NCBI RefSeq assembly: GCF_049472675.1
Contig: NZ_JAPNXM010000001.1
Coordinates: 310,001-374,000 of the forward strand
Length of the DNA: 64,000 nucleotides
Origin: Deferribacter thermophilus
GTDB taxonomy: Bacteria > Chrysiogenota > Deferribacteres > Deferribacterales > Deferribacteraceae
Direction: 5' to 3'
Shown: piece by piece, positions 18,462 to 27,055 of the stretch
Layout: every line of letters begins with the position of its first letter
Position numbering within the stretch: position 1 is the stretch's first letter
Notes under the pieces: generated by a model
What the model was told of the DNA's origin: nothing
What the model saw: the letters and a program-made list of their open reading frames with translations, nothing else
Databases searched by the model: none
Program-made: the position numbers and the translations under genes

Positions 18462-18860
18462 ATGATTGGAGTTGTTTTATTAACACATGGTTCTTTAGGA
18501 CTGGCTTTACTAAAAACAGCAGAAATGATATTGGGTAAAAAGGATCGGGTTGAGATCTTGCCAGTTCAAAGTGGTTCTTCTTTAAATGATATAGCTGAAG
18601 TTTTAGAGGAATATATTATAAAATATAAAGATTCTGGACTTTTAATTCTTACTGATATGTTTGGTGGTAGTCCTACAAATATTGCTATGGCTTATATGAA
18701 TGAAGATAAAGTGGATGTAGTTACTGGTGTTAACTTACCTATGTTAATCAAAGTGTTAACGTTAAGGGAAGAAGTAAACGATGTGACGGAGATTGCAAAA
18801 AAAGTTGTAGAAAGAGGCAAAGATAGTATAAAAAGACCTGGTGATTTATTAAATGGGTAA
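18462..18860 (+). CDS. PTS mannose-family IIA component
   Basis: 132-residue EIIA of the mannose family. The phosphorylated histidine is H9 in VLLTHGSLG, and ILTDMFGGSPTNIA is the family signature. It starts the four-gene IIA-IIB-IIC-IID set immediately after rapZ, with ribosome site AAAGGTG. Together with HPr and EI encoded downstream it could relay phosphate to a sugar; the substrate cannot be read from sequence. Fused IIAB forms exist, but here IIA is a separate protein. Confidence 0.92.
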   Translation: MIGVVLLTHGSLGLALLKTAEMILGKKDRVEILPVQSGSSLNDIAEVLEEYIIKYKDSGLLILTDMFGGSPTNIAMAYMNEDKVDVVTGVNLPMLIKVLTLREEVNDVTEIAKKVVERGKDSIKRPGDLLNG

Positions 18861-19332
18861 AAGAGTTATTTTTAGAGTTGATGATAGATTAATTCATGGG
18901 CAAGTTATAGAGGGCTGGATTAAATATTATAAAATACCAAGTGTTATAATTGTTAGTGATATTATAGCAAAAGATACTCTCAAAAAAACAATATATTCTA
19001 GTATAACTCCAGAAAATGTTAGTTTAGAATTTATGAACCTTGAGGGATTTAAGAAAAAATTTAATTTTAAAAATATAAAGAAATCCTTACTTGTTTTGTT
19101 TGAAGATGTACAATCTTTGTACAATGTTAAGGAACTATTAAATGATGATATTTATATAAATATTGGGTGTGTTGCTAATAGAAAGCATAAAATAGAGGTT
19201 AGTGATACTGTTTTTCTAACTAAAGACGAAATTAGAATGCTATGTGAATTACGAAAAAATTATATGATATATATAAAAAAATTACCTTGGGAAACAAGTG
19301 TTGATATTTTGAACTTTGATGAGATTGTATGA
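18853..19332 (+). CDS. PTS mannose-family IIB component
   Basis: 159-residue EIIB. The phosphorylation site is H15 in FRVDDRLIHGQVIEGW, the exact family signature. It would receive phosphate from the IIA protein and pass it to sugar bound by IIC/IID. It overlaps the IIA gene by 8 bases and the IIC gene by 4. All four subunits are separate genes here. Confidence 0.92.
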   Translation: MGKRVIFRVDDRLIHGQVIEGWIKYYKIPSVIIVSDIIAKDTLKKTIYSSITPENVSLEFMNLEGFKKKFNFKNIKKSLLVLFEDVQSLYNVKELLNDDIYINIGCVANRKHKIEVSDTVFLTKDEIRMLCELRKNYMIYIKKLPWETSVDILNFDEIV

Positions 19333-19994
19333 TTAAGTATTTGATAATATTTCTTTTATCAGGTTTGATTTCGGTTGATAGGAATTCTGCATTAAATATT
19401 ATGATATCAAGACCTATTTTTATATCAATGTTAATAGGGATAATGTTTGATAATTTTTATTTATTGTTACTTGTAGGGATATTATTTGAGTTAATAGGGT
19501 TAATAGATTTACCTGTGGGGACGCATATACCTAGAGATGATTCTTTTATGACTTATGTTACATGCTTGGTATTTTCTCATGTTAATGTAGATAATATTTT
19601 TAAGGTATTTTTACTTTTGTTACTGGTAGTTGTTTTTTCTTATCCTGCAACATTTACAGAGTCTATTGTTAGAAAATTAAATCAAGGTTTGTATTTGAAA
19701 AATAGATTGAAAGGTTATAGATTTCCCATAACTAAAGTTATTACTTGGGGGATAATGATTTCTTATTTTAGAGGTGTAATAGTATACAACATTTTGTTTT
19801 TTTTACTATATTACATCTACATACAAGTTATTAATATTAAATTAAACTTTATATTTAATGAAAATATTACAGAATATTTGATACTACTTATATGTTTTGT
19901 TTCTGGTTATTTAATAAGATTTTTGAATTTAAAAAGTATAATTAAATATTTAGTATTTATATTTGGTGTAATGTCTGCTTGGTATTTGATATGA
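19329..19994 (+). CDS. PTS mannose-family IIC component
   Basis: Very hydrophobic 221-residue protein with about seven membrane segments and the motif ELIGLIDLPVGTHIPRDDS, of which GLIDLPVGTHIPRD resembles the sugar-site loop of ManY. ManY of E. coli is about 266 residues, so this is a shortened form, as seen in other PTS clusters linked to hprK. Whether it transports sugar or only serves regulation is open. Confidence 0.82.
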   Translation: MIKYLIIFLLSGLISVDRNSALNIMISRPIFISMLIGIMFDNFYLLLLVGILFELIGLIDLPVGTHIPRDDSFMTYVTCLVFSHVNVDNIFKVFLLLLLVVVFSYPATFTESIVRKLNQGLYLKNRLKGYRFPITKVITWGIMISYFRGVIVYNILFFLLYYIYIQVINIKLNFIFNENITEYLILLICFVSGYLIRFLNLKSIIKYLVFIFGVMSAWYLI

Positions 19995-20698
19995 AGTTGA
20001 AGAAAATAAAAAGATTATTGAAAAGTTTGTTATTGCAAGGGAATTGGAATTACGAGAATATGCAAGGTACAGGATTTGCTTTTATGCTGGATGAGATAAA
20101 TAGGGAAGAATCATTTAATATCCCTGATAGTGTTATAAAAAGAGAGTTGACTTATTTTAATACACACCCATTTTTGTTGATGTTTGTTGTAGGCGTATGG
20201 TTTAGAGAATTTTTAGATAAAGGGGATCCTGATCAGTATAAGAAAATATATTCATCTGCTTTTGGAGCTCTTGGAGATAGTTTTTTTTGGCATGCTTTAA
20301 GACCTACATCTTTTGTTATTGCTGTTTTGTTTTCTTTTTACAACCCTTTTATAGCGTTAATTTTATATTTATTTTTCTTTAATTTTTTTCATTTTTATTT
20401 TCTTTATAATGGGTTTGATATAGGTTTTCAATACGGAAAAGAGACAATTAAGTGGTTTAATAAAATACTTTTTAATAGATGGTCAGAGTATTTTGATGCT
20501 ATCACATCATTTCTTTTAGGATTTATATTAGTTATGATAATTCATAAAAACGGCTTTGATGGGAATATAAGTATATATGCTTCAGGCATATCCTTGTTTT
20601 TGTTGGGCACATTTTTGGCAAAAAAGATTGATTTGATATACAGTTTTGTGGCTATTATGTTTTTTGTTTTCCTTTTCAAAGTTACTGTTGGGGTGTAG
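19991..20698 (+). CDS. PTS mannose-family IID component
   Basis: 235-residue protein starting at ATG 19991, which overlaps the IIC stop by 4 bases. The N-terminal cytoplasmic part has GNWNYENMQGTGFAF and FNTHPFLLMFVVG, characteristic of ManZ, followed by GALGDSFFWHALRP and several C-terminal membrane helices. It is shorter than E. coli ManZ (about 286). With IIC it would form the membrane sugar channel. Confidence 0.87.
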   Translation: MKLKKIKRLLKSLLLQGNWNYENMQGTGFAFMLDEINREESFNIPDSVIKRELTYFNTHPFLLMFVVGVWFREFLDKGDPDQYKKIYSSAFGALGDSFFWHALRPTSFVIAVLFSFYNPFIALILYLFFFNFFHFYFLYNGFDIGFQYGKETIKWFNKILFNRWSEYFDAITSFLLGFILVMIIHKNGFDGNISIYASGISLFLLGTFLAKKIDLIYSFVAIMFFVFLFKVTVGV

Positions 20699-20699
20699 T

Positions 20700-20978
20700 A
20701 TGGCTGGGAAAAAAGAGATTGAAGTGGAAATTGTGAATGAATTGGGGATGCATGCGAGAGCTGCTGCTGCATTTGTAAAAGAAGCTGGTAAATATATTTC
20801 TGATGTGTTTATAGAAAAAGATGGGATGGAAGTAAATGGTAAAAGTATTATGGGTATTTTAATGCTTGCAGCTCCAAAAGGTTCTAAAATAAAAATAAAA
20901 GCGATAGGGGATGATGCAGATGATGCTTTAAATGCTTTAAGTAGCTTGGTAAAAAATAAATTTGGAGAAGATAAGTGA
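20700..20978 (+). CDS. ptsH: Phosphocarrier protein HPr
   Basis: 92-residue HPr. The EI-phosphorylated histidine is H18 in NELGMHARAA, and the HprK target serine is about S49 in NGKSIMGILML. Presence of both sites matches the hprK gene 3 kb upstream. Start ATG 20700 is one base after the IID stop; a start further upstream would add a hydrophobic tail unlike HPr. The gene overlaps ptsI by 4 bases. Confidence 0.95.
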   Translation: MAGKKEIEVEIVNELGMHARAAAAFVKEAGKYISDVFIEKDGMEVNGKSIMGILMLAAPKGSKIKIKAIGDDADDALNALSSLVKNKFGEDK

Positions 20979-22720
20979 TTGTTTTAAAAGGTATTGCTGC
21001 AAGTGAAGGTATAGCTGTTGGGAAAGCATTTTTCATTAATAAAAAACATGTAAAGGTTAACAAAATAAGAATTTCTGATGATAAAATAGCTTTTGAGATC
21101 AGGAAATTTAAAGATGCTATAAAAAAAGCAGAAGAATATATAAAACATATTAAAGATATAAGTTTACAAGATTTAGGTGAAGAACATTCGTTTATTTTCG
21201 ATGTATATTTACTTTTATTAAAAGATGATATGTTAATAGGTGAAACTGAAAGAGTTATAAAGAATGAAAAAGTAAATGCAGAGTATGCCTTGTTAAAAGT
21301 TTCTAAAAAATTGATAGAGATTTTTGAAAAGACTGAAGATCCATATATTAAGGAAAAGAAAAACGATGTAAAACATATCGTAAATAAAATCATTAAATTT
21401 ATGACAAATGATGGGTTTATTTTTAAAGAAACTTTTGGAGAATCGAGGATAGCTATTGCACATGATCTATCCCCATCTGAATTGGTTAGTTTGTTAAAGC
21501 AAAATATAGTGGCTTTTGCAACAGATTTGGGTAGTAAAATATCTCATACTTCTATTATAGCAAGGGCAATGGGTATTCCAGCTGTTGTAGGTTTGGAAAA
21601 GATAACTGATAATATTATCTCTGAAGAAGAGATGGTTATAATTGATGGTTTTAAAGGGGTGGTGATTATCTCACCAAATTCAGAAGTTCTTAATGATTAT
21701 TTAGAAAAGGAAAAGAAGTATAAAGAATATATAAATGAATTGCAAAAATTAAAAAATCTTGATGTAAAAACTAAAGATGGTGAAATAATAAATATATTTT
21801 CAAATGTTGAAATTAATGAGGAAATAGAAATTTCAAATGATTACAATGCCCAAGGTATTGGCCTTTATAGAACTGAATTTATTTATCTTGAAAAAGGGGA
21901 TGTGTCAGAAGATGAACAATTTTTAATATTAAAAGACGCAGTACTTAAGAATAAAGGGAAGCCTATTACTATTAGAACATTTGATTTAGGTGGTGAAAAA
22001 TTAGCAAACTTATTACCTCATCCTGACGAACAAAATCCTGCAATGGGTCTGAGAGCTATTAGATATTCTTTAAGATTTAAAGATATGTTTAAAACTCAAA
22101 TAAAGGCTATTTTAAGGGCAGCTGTTTTTGGAGATGTCAGGATAATGTTTCCTATGGTATCTGGGGTAGAAGAGATTAGACAGGCTAAATCGATAGTAAA
22201 AGAATGTGAAGAAGATTTAAAGAGAGAGAAAAAGGAGTTCAGATCCAATATCCCACTTGGTGTTATGGTTGAACTTCCTTCACTTGCCTTAATTACACAT
22301 TTAATTAATAAAGAGGTAGATTTCTTTAGTGTTGGTACAAACGATCTTATTCAGTATACGATAGGTATAGATAGAAATAATGAGTATGTTGCTTATTTGT
22401 ACAGACCTACACATCCAGCTGTATTAACTTTATTAAGAAAAATTTTGAAAGATGCTCAAAAAGCTGGTATAGAGGTTACTGTTTGTGGTGAAATGGCTGG
22501 GGATCCAAAGTATATACCAGTTTTATTAGGTTTGGGGTATAGAAATTTAAGTATGTCACCTTCAGCTATTTTAAAAGCTAAAATGATGATTAGTAAAATT
22601 GAAATAGAAAAATGTGAAAAACTAATTACAAGTTTAAAAAGGTGTAAGTTGGCTAGAAATGCTGAGGAAAAACTTGATAAATTTGTAAACAAATATGCAT
22701 CAGATGTGTTTTTTCATTAA
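20975..22720 (+). CDS. ptsI: PTS enzyme I (phosphoenolpyruvate-protein phosphotransferase)
   Basis: Transfers phosphate from PEP to HPr. The active histidine is about H191 in GSKISHTSIIARAMG. The C-terminal PEP-binding barrel has GIGLYRTEFIYL, TIRTFDLGGEK, NPAMGLRAIR, FSVGTNDLIQY and TVCGEMAGDP. Length 581 is normal. This is the last gene of the long + strand run. Its end overlaps the convergent gene on the other strand by 21 bases, with no hairpin terminator visible between them. Confidence 0.96.
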   Translation: MIVLKGIAASEGIAVGKAFFINKKHVKVNKIRISDDKIAFEIRKFKDAIKKAEEYIKHIKDISLQDLGEEHSFIFDVYLLLLKDDMLIGETERVIKNEKVNAEYALLKVSKKLIEIFEKTEDPYIKEKKNDVKHIVNKIIKFMTNDGFIFKETFGESRIAIAHDLSPSELVSLLKQNIVAFATDLGSKISHTSIIARAMGIPAVVGLEKITDNIISEEEMVIIDGFKGVVIISPNSEVLNDYLEKEKKYKEYINELQKLKNLDVKTKDGEIINIFSNVEINEEIEISNDYNAQGIGLYRTEFIYLEKGDVSEDEQFLILKDAVLKNKGKPITIRTFDLGGEKLANLLPHPDEQNPAMGLRAIRYSLRFKDMFKTQIKAILRAAVFGDVRIMFPMVSGVEEIRQAKSIVKECEEDLKREKKEFRSNIPLGVMVELPSLALITHLINKEVDFFSVGTNDLIQYTIGIDRNNEYVAYLYRPTHPAVLTLLRKILKDAQKAGIEVTVCGEMAGDPKYIPVLLGLGYRNLSMSPSAILKAKMMISKIEIEKCEKLITSLKRCKLARNAEEKLDKFVNKYASDVFFH

Positions 22721-23104
22721 AACATATCTTTTTTTGTAATATTTTAACCAATCACCAGATGGTATTTTTTTGTACATACTTAAATTTTTTAGAAAACTGT
22801 TATTTGCAGTATATATCCAAAATTTTAGGTTATTTTTTTCCATTTGTACTCTTTTGTATGGAGTATAATCTGAATTTATATCTTCATATTCATCTAAGTG
22901 AGGAATTAAATTTGAAGGAACTTTAAATATATCACCAATTACCACACCAGTATTCTCTGGAACATATACTGGGTATTTATCATCGGATAAATATAACGAT
23001 CCAGGTAGAGATATAGAAGTTATATATTTAGCATTTTTTAAAATTATTGTAGAAATAGGGCACCCAAAGCGAAGGGTGCCGTAAAAGAAAAAATATTCAT
23101 ACAT
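22700..23104 (-). CDS. Gamma-glutamylcyclotransferase-like (AIG2/GGCT fold) protein
   Basis: 134 residues with the N-terminal FFYGTLRFG glycine loop of the GGCT-like fold, followed by GSLYLSDDKYPVY and a VIGDIFKVP strand. An acidic HLDEYEDI follows, with the Glu expected at the active site. Members release 5-oxoproline from gamma-glutamyl compounds, but the true substrate here is unknown. It lies 2 bases after the ppiD stop, so it is probably cotranscribed with it. A 7-bp hairpin formed by its codons for GTLRFGCP is likely incidental. Confidence 0.78.
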   Translation of the reverse strand: MYEYFFFYGTLRFGCPISTIILKNAKYITSISLPGSLYLSDDKYPVYVPENTGVVIGDIFKVPSNLIPHLDEYEDINSDYTPYKRVQMEKNNLKFWIYTANNSFLKNLSMYKKIPSGDWLKYYKKRYVLMKKHI

Positions 23105-23106
23105 AA

Positions 23107-24987
23107 TTATTGTAATGATGGGTTAATTTCTATTTTTGCATCACTTTTTAGTTTTGCAATATAATTATTTAAAGCTTCATCTTGTTTAATTGAAAGTATA
23201 AAGTTTTTAATTTCTTCTTTATCTTCATTGGTTATTTTTGTAAAATCAGGTTCTTTAACATCTACAACTTCTATGATATATACTTTATCTGCAATAACGA
23301 ACGGTTTTTCTAATAATTTCCCATTATTATTAAAAATATTTTTGGAAAGTTCTTCATTTGCACCAATATCTGGTATAGGCTCTATCCTTTTAAAATATGG
23401 TGATGTAGTTACAGCTAACTTATTTTTGTTTGATATTTCTTCAATATTTTTAGAATTTTTGATCATTTCAGTAGCTTTATTATAAGCAATTTCGGTGGCT
23501 TTATCATTTATATAATCTTGTAATATTTCATTTTTTATTTTATCAAAATTTGGAATGTATGATTTTTGTCTATCTTCTAATTCAAAAATATATTTAATAC
23601 CATTAATATCAATTATATTGGTAATTTCAGCTAATTCTAATTTAAAGAGTTTAGTTTTTAAATTAATATCATTATCAACAGGTGGTACACTATCAAATAG
23701 TGAAAAATACTCTGTTTCATAAACAGGTAAATCTTTGTTCTCTTTTAAATAAGCCGTTATATTTGATGCTCTCAGGATATCTCTGTAAATATTTAGAACA
23801 TATTCATTAAAAATGGATTTTGCTTTCAACTCTTTTAGTTTATCGATTATTTTTTGTTTAGCTTCAGCCAATGTAAGTTTTTTTTCAGGTTTGTGATCAT
23901 AAACCTTGATTATATGATAACCATATTTTGTTTTAACAATATTAGACATTTCGTTAACCTTTAATTTAAAAGCTGCTTCCTCAAAATCTTTTATCATTTC
24001 CCCTTTTGTAAAATAGCCAAGATCACCCCCATTTTTTGCTGATGGATCATCAGAATATTTTTTAGCTAAATCTTCAAACTTAGCACCAGATTTAAGTTCT
24101 TTTAAAATCTTTTCGATTTTTTCTTTGGCTTTTTTTACTTCATTTTCGTTATCCCAGTTATTAACCTTAACAAGAATATGCTTAGCAGCAACTTTTTCTT
24201 TATCTACAAATTCATTAGCATGCTGAATATAGTATTTTTCTATTTCTTCGTCTGATATATTTATATCTTTATTAAAGTTTTTAGGATCTATTTTGACATA
24301 CTTAACTTTTATTTTTTCTGGGACTCTATAATCCTCTTTATTTTTTTCAAAATAACTTTTAAGGTCATTATCATTATATTTGACATATTTTTTATACAAA
24401 TCAGGATTTAATTTAACATATTTAATTTTTGCCTGTTTATTTCTAAAAGTATACTCTTTTTTAATTTCATTTTCGTTTATTGAGACACTCTTAGTAATAA
24501 TATCTTTTACCTTTTGAACTAATATATCAGCTCTAATAGACCTTTCAAATTGTGCTGGGGTTAATCCATTTAACCTTAAGATTTCTACATATCTTTGCGT
24601 ATCAAATTGCCCATTAGTTTGAAATGATGGGACTTGTTTTATTTCATTAAAAACTTCAACATCAGACACGAAAACACCTAATCTGTTTGCTTCTTCTAAT
24701 AAAAGATATTTTTCTATTATACTGTCTATGACTTGTTTATTAATATTTGATGTTGTTGGTAAATTATCACCTAAAAGGGTTTTAAGAGTGTTTGTAAACT
24801 TTTCATACTCTTGTTGATATTCATTAAAACTAATTTCAAAATTATTGACCTTTATAGCGTAATTTTTTTGATTAGCTCTATTTCCACCTACTCCCCAAAC
24901 TAAGAATATAGTACCTATGAATGCTGCAATTACAAGCCAGAGAAAAATAGCCAAGATTTTTTTTTGGTTTCTAAACATTCTTAGCAT
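23107..24987 (-). CDS. ppiD: PpiD/SurA-type periplasmic peptidyl-prolyl isomerase
   Basis: N-terminal anchor helix (FLWLVIAAFIGTIFLVWG, about residues 13-30) followed by a SurA-like N-domain with FNEYQQEYEKF and a parvulin rotamase domain around residues 265-365 (AAKHILVKV, GGDLGYFTKGEM, KYGYHIIKV). Length 626 fits PpiD, a membrane-bound chaperone near the Sec translocon. Start ATG 24987 follows GGGG seven bases upstream; a TTG two codons earlier is possible. It follows the SRP RNA with no terminator between, so read-through is likely. Confidence 0.9.
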   Translation of the reverse strand: MLRMFRNQKKILAIFLWLVIAAFIGTIFLVWGVGGNRANQKNYAIKVNNFEISFNEYQQEYEKFTNTLKTLLGDNLPTTSNINKQVIDSIIEKYLLLEEANRLGVFVSDVEVFNEIKQVPSFQTNGQFDTQRYVEILRLNGLTPAQFERSIRADILVQKVKDIITKSVSINENEIKKEYTFRNKQAKIKYVKLNPDLYKKYVKYNDNDLKSYFEKNKEDYRVPEKIKVKYVKIDPKNFNKDINISDEEIEKYYIQHANEFVDKEKVAAKHILVKVNNWDNENEVKKAKEKIEKILKELKSGAKFEDLAKKYSDDPSAKNGGDLGYFTKGEMIKDFEEAAFKLKVNEMSNIVKTKYGYHIIKVYDHKPEKKLTLAEAKQKIIDKLKELKAKSIFNEYVLNIYRDILRASNITAYLKENKDLPVYETEYFSLFDSVPPVDNDINLKTKLFKLELAEITNIIDINGIKYIFELEDRQKSYIPNFDKIKNEILQDYINDKATEIAYNKATEMIKNSKNIEEISNKNKLAVTTSPYFKRIEPIPDIGANEELSKNIFNNNGKLLEKPFVIADKVYIIEVVDVKEPDFTKITNEDKEEIKNFILSIKQDEALNNYIAKLKSDAKIEINPSLQ

Positions 24988-25018
24988 AATCAAACCCCTT
25001 TAACACAATAGTTTAAGA

Positions 25019-25122
<104 letters not shown>

Positions 25123-25131
25123 ATTCTGAAA

Positions 25132-25222
25132 CGGAGAGGGAGGGATTCGAACCCTCGGTACCGCTTTTGGCGGTACACACGATTTCCAATCGTGCTCCTT
25201 CGGCCAGCTCGGACACCTCTCC
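25132..25222 (-). tRNA. tRNA-Ser (anticodon GGA)
   Basis: The - strand folds as a class II tRNA. The acceptor GGAGAGG pairs with CCTCTCC, and the anticodon stem CACGA/TCGTG holds loop TTGGAAA with anticodon GGA. A long variable arm (TGTACCGCC/GGCGGTACC type) is followed by T-loop TTCGAAT. The discriminator is G at 25132, as in tRNA-Ser. The 3' CCA is not encoded, so it must be added by a nucleotidyltransferase such as the one at 46105-48747. Confidence 0.96.
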
Positions 25223-25238
25223 AATATGGCAGATTGTC

Positions 25239-25267
25239 TCTATAGCTTAAAAAACAAACTCTGTCAA
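25239..25267 (-). promoter_or_regulatory. Sigma-70-type promoter of tRNA-Ser and SRP RNA
   Basis: On the - strand TTGACA (25262-25267) is followed by a 17-base spacer and TATAGA (25239-25244). The predicted transcription start is near 25232, ten bases before the tRNA 5' end. It would drive tRNA-Ser and ffs and perhaps ppiD, as no terminator is seen between them. Confidence 0.8.
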
Positions 25268-25284
25268 TAAATCATATGAATTTT

Positions 25285-25313
25285 TGAACTTTTAGATTAT
25301 AATAATATCTTAA
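25285..25313 (+). promoter_or_regulatory. Possible ECF-sigma autoregulatory promoter
   Basis: TGAACTT (25285-25291), a 16-base spacer and TCTTAA (25308-25313) resemble the GGAACTT/TCTRA pattern of sigma-E-type promoters and lie just before the ECF sigma gene. A TATAAT at 25298-25303 without a good -35 box is an alternative. This is pattern matching only. Confidence 0.35.
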
Positions 25314-25334
25314 GATGTGTAAAGGGAGGCTAAT

Positions 25335-25925
25335 GTGTCAGATAAGAGTGTTGTTAACGCAATTCTTAAAGGTGATACGCAATCTTATGAACTGTTGATA
25401 ATAAAGTATCAGAGGCAACTATTTAATACTGTAATTTCATTGGTTAAAGATCCAGATGTTGCTGATGATCTAGTTCAAGAATCTTTTTTGAAAGCGTTTG
25501 AAAAACTTGATACTTTAAGGGATAAATCACAATTTTTCCCTTGGCTTAAAAGAATAGCAATAAATTTAGCTTTAGGATATTTGAATAAAAATAAAAGAAA
25601 TGTTGATATGAATGCTGACTGGAATGAAGATGGAGAAGAAAAAACGGATTATTTTGAAAGTATTGCTGATGAAGGTGATCCTGAAGAGTTCTTATTAAAA
25701 GAAGAATTAAGAAGGTATGTGAGAAAGTTTGTTGAATCATTACCTGATAGACTGAGAGTGGTTGTTATTTTACGAGAGGTGGAAGATATGAGTTATGAAG
25801 AGATAGCTGAAACTTTAAACATACCAATTGGTACTGTTAGATCCAGACTTTTCAATGCAAGACAAATTATAAAAGATAGACTTATAAATCAGGGGTTAGC
25901 AGATGGATTGTATAAAATATCGTAA
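25335..25925 (+). CDS. rpoE: ECF sigma factor (RpoE/SigW type)
   Basis: 196-residue group IV sigma factor. Region 2 (about 10-80) has LVKDPDVADDLVQESFLKAFEKL, recognisable by DDLVQESFLKAF, and FFPWLKRIAINLA. Region 4 (about 130-185) has VVILREVEDMSYEEIAETL and IPIGTVRSRLFNARQ. Start is GTG 25335 after GGGAGG; an overlapping ATG is out of frame. The next three genes encode an anti-sigma factor, an RseB-like protein and DegP, which together mark an envelope-stress response. Confidence 0.92.
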   Translation: MSDKSVVNAILKGDTQSYELLIIKYQRQLFNTVISLVKDPDVADDLVQESFLKAFEKLDTLRDKSQFFPWLKRIAINLALGYLNKNKRNVDMNADWNEDGEEKTDYFESIADEGDPEEFLLKEELRRYVRKFVESLPDRLRVVVILREVEDMSYEEIAETLNIPIGTVRSRLFNARQIIKDRLINQGLADGLYKIS

Positions 25926-26337
25926 AATGATTTCATCTTATGTAGATAATGAACTTGATGAATTTGAAGTTGATAATGTTTTAGTACATTTAAAAGAATG
26001 TAGTAGTTGCAAAGTTTTTTATGAAAATCTTTTAATATTAAAAGATGAAGTAAAAAATTCATATATGGAGAATAATTACGATTACGATTGTTTGAATGAT
26101 GTTATGACTAAACTAAATCGTAATGTAGTACATTATAAAAATAAAAAGGTTGGTAAAATATTTATTGCAGTAGCTGCAATTTTTCTCATTGCAATATCTT
26201 TACTGCTATTTAATAAATCACAAAATTCTAATGAAATGGCTTCCGATTATAAACTTGAAAAATATGTTGCTGAACATTTAGAGAAATATAGGCCAGTTGA
26301 TTTAAATAGAATTACTAATGTTAATTATGATAAATAA
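25903..26337 (+). CDS. Zinc-finger anti-sigma factor, membrane-anchored
   Basis: 144 residues. The N-terminal half carries the zinc-anti-sigma pattern: an early Cys/Tyr-rich MDCIKYRKMIS, then VHLKECSSCKVF with the His-x3-Cys-x2-Cys ligands. One membrane helix (about 85-102, IFIAVAAIFLIAISLLLF) separates it from a short periplasmic tail. It overlaps the sigma gene by 23 bases. It would hold the sigma factor at the membrane until a periplasmic signal arrives; the cleaving proteases are not in the window. Confidence 0.87.
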   Translation: MDCIKYRKMISSYVDNELDEFEVDNVLVHLKECSSCKVFYENLLILKDEVKNSYMENNYDYDCLNDVMTKLNRNVVHYKNKKVGKIFIAVAAIFLIAISLLLFNKSQNSNEMASDYKLEKYVAEHLEKYRPVDLNRITNVNYDK

Positions 26338-27055
26338 GTCTAAAATTTTATATATAGTTTTTTTGTTCTTATTACTCTCTTATTCTTATTCATTTTCATT
26401 TGAAGAAATCGAAGGGGTTTATATAAAAATTGCTTTAGATGAAAATAGATATTTACAATTGGATCTTGAGAAGAAAAACCCCCATAATAGATATTTATCA
26501 CATACTGTATCAAGCTTGATAAAATCTACCTTTTCTATTAAATCAATATCTACTGAATATTATTCTGAAAAGGTTTCGACCGTTAAAAATAATCATATTG
26601 AAATAAAAATTTATCATTTTGATCCAATTTTTAATGACAGGTTTAAACATATTTTATGGATTTATGAGGATGGTAGATTATACAAACAAGAAGTTTATGA
26701 TTTAAGCGATAAGCTACTTTATTCCTATGAGTTTAAAACAAATAATGTTAAAAAGATTCCACCAAAAAGTGAAATAAATGGTGGTTTTTATTTTTATAAA
26801 GGGTTTAAGTTGGTTTATTCGGGGAAAAATAATGAGGATGAAAATCAACTCCTTTTTAGTGATGGGCTAAATAATTTTTCGGTGTTTTGGAAAAAGCATC
26901 TTTGTGATTTTACCCCTTTAAGGAGGATTATTTTTGGTAATTATATGTTAAGAAAATGTATTGATGATTTTTTGGTTACAGTTGTTGGGACTATCCCATA
27001 TTTTGAGATGGAAAAAGTTGTTAAATATTTAATAAAAAAGGAGGTTATTAAATGA
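26327..27055 (+). CDS. RseB/MucB-like periplasmic regulator
   Basis: A signal peptide (KILYIVFLFLLLSYSYSFSF) leads to about 220 residues. The middle HILWIYEDGRLYKQEVYDL followed by KLLYSYEFKTN resembles the core of RseB/MucB, a lipoprotein-like sensor that protects the anti-sigma factor from cleavage. Similarity is modest, and the place between the anti-sigma gene and degP carries much of the weight. Start ATG 26327 is preferred over ATG 26318, although neither has a strong ribosome site. It overlaps both neighbours. Confidence 0.65.
   Translation: MINKSKILYIVFLFLLLSYSYSFSFEEIEGVYIKIALDENRYLQLDLEKKNPHNRYLSHTVSSLIKSTFSIKSISTEYYSEKVSTVKNNHIEIKIYHFDPIFNDRFKHILWIYEDGRLYKQEVYDLSDKLLYSYEFKTNNVKKIPPKSEINGGFYFYKGFKLVYSGKNNEDENQLLFSDGLNNFSVFWKKHLCDFTPLRRIIFGNYMLRKCIDDFLVTVVGTIPYFEMEKVVKYLIKKEVIK

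Noticed and set aside
23058..23082. GC-rich hairpin GGCACCC/GGGTGCC inside the gamma-glutamylcyclotransferase-like gene
   Set aside because: It falls in codons for the conserved YGTLRFGCP segment, so protein constraint explains it.
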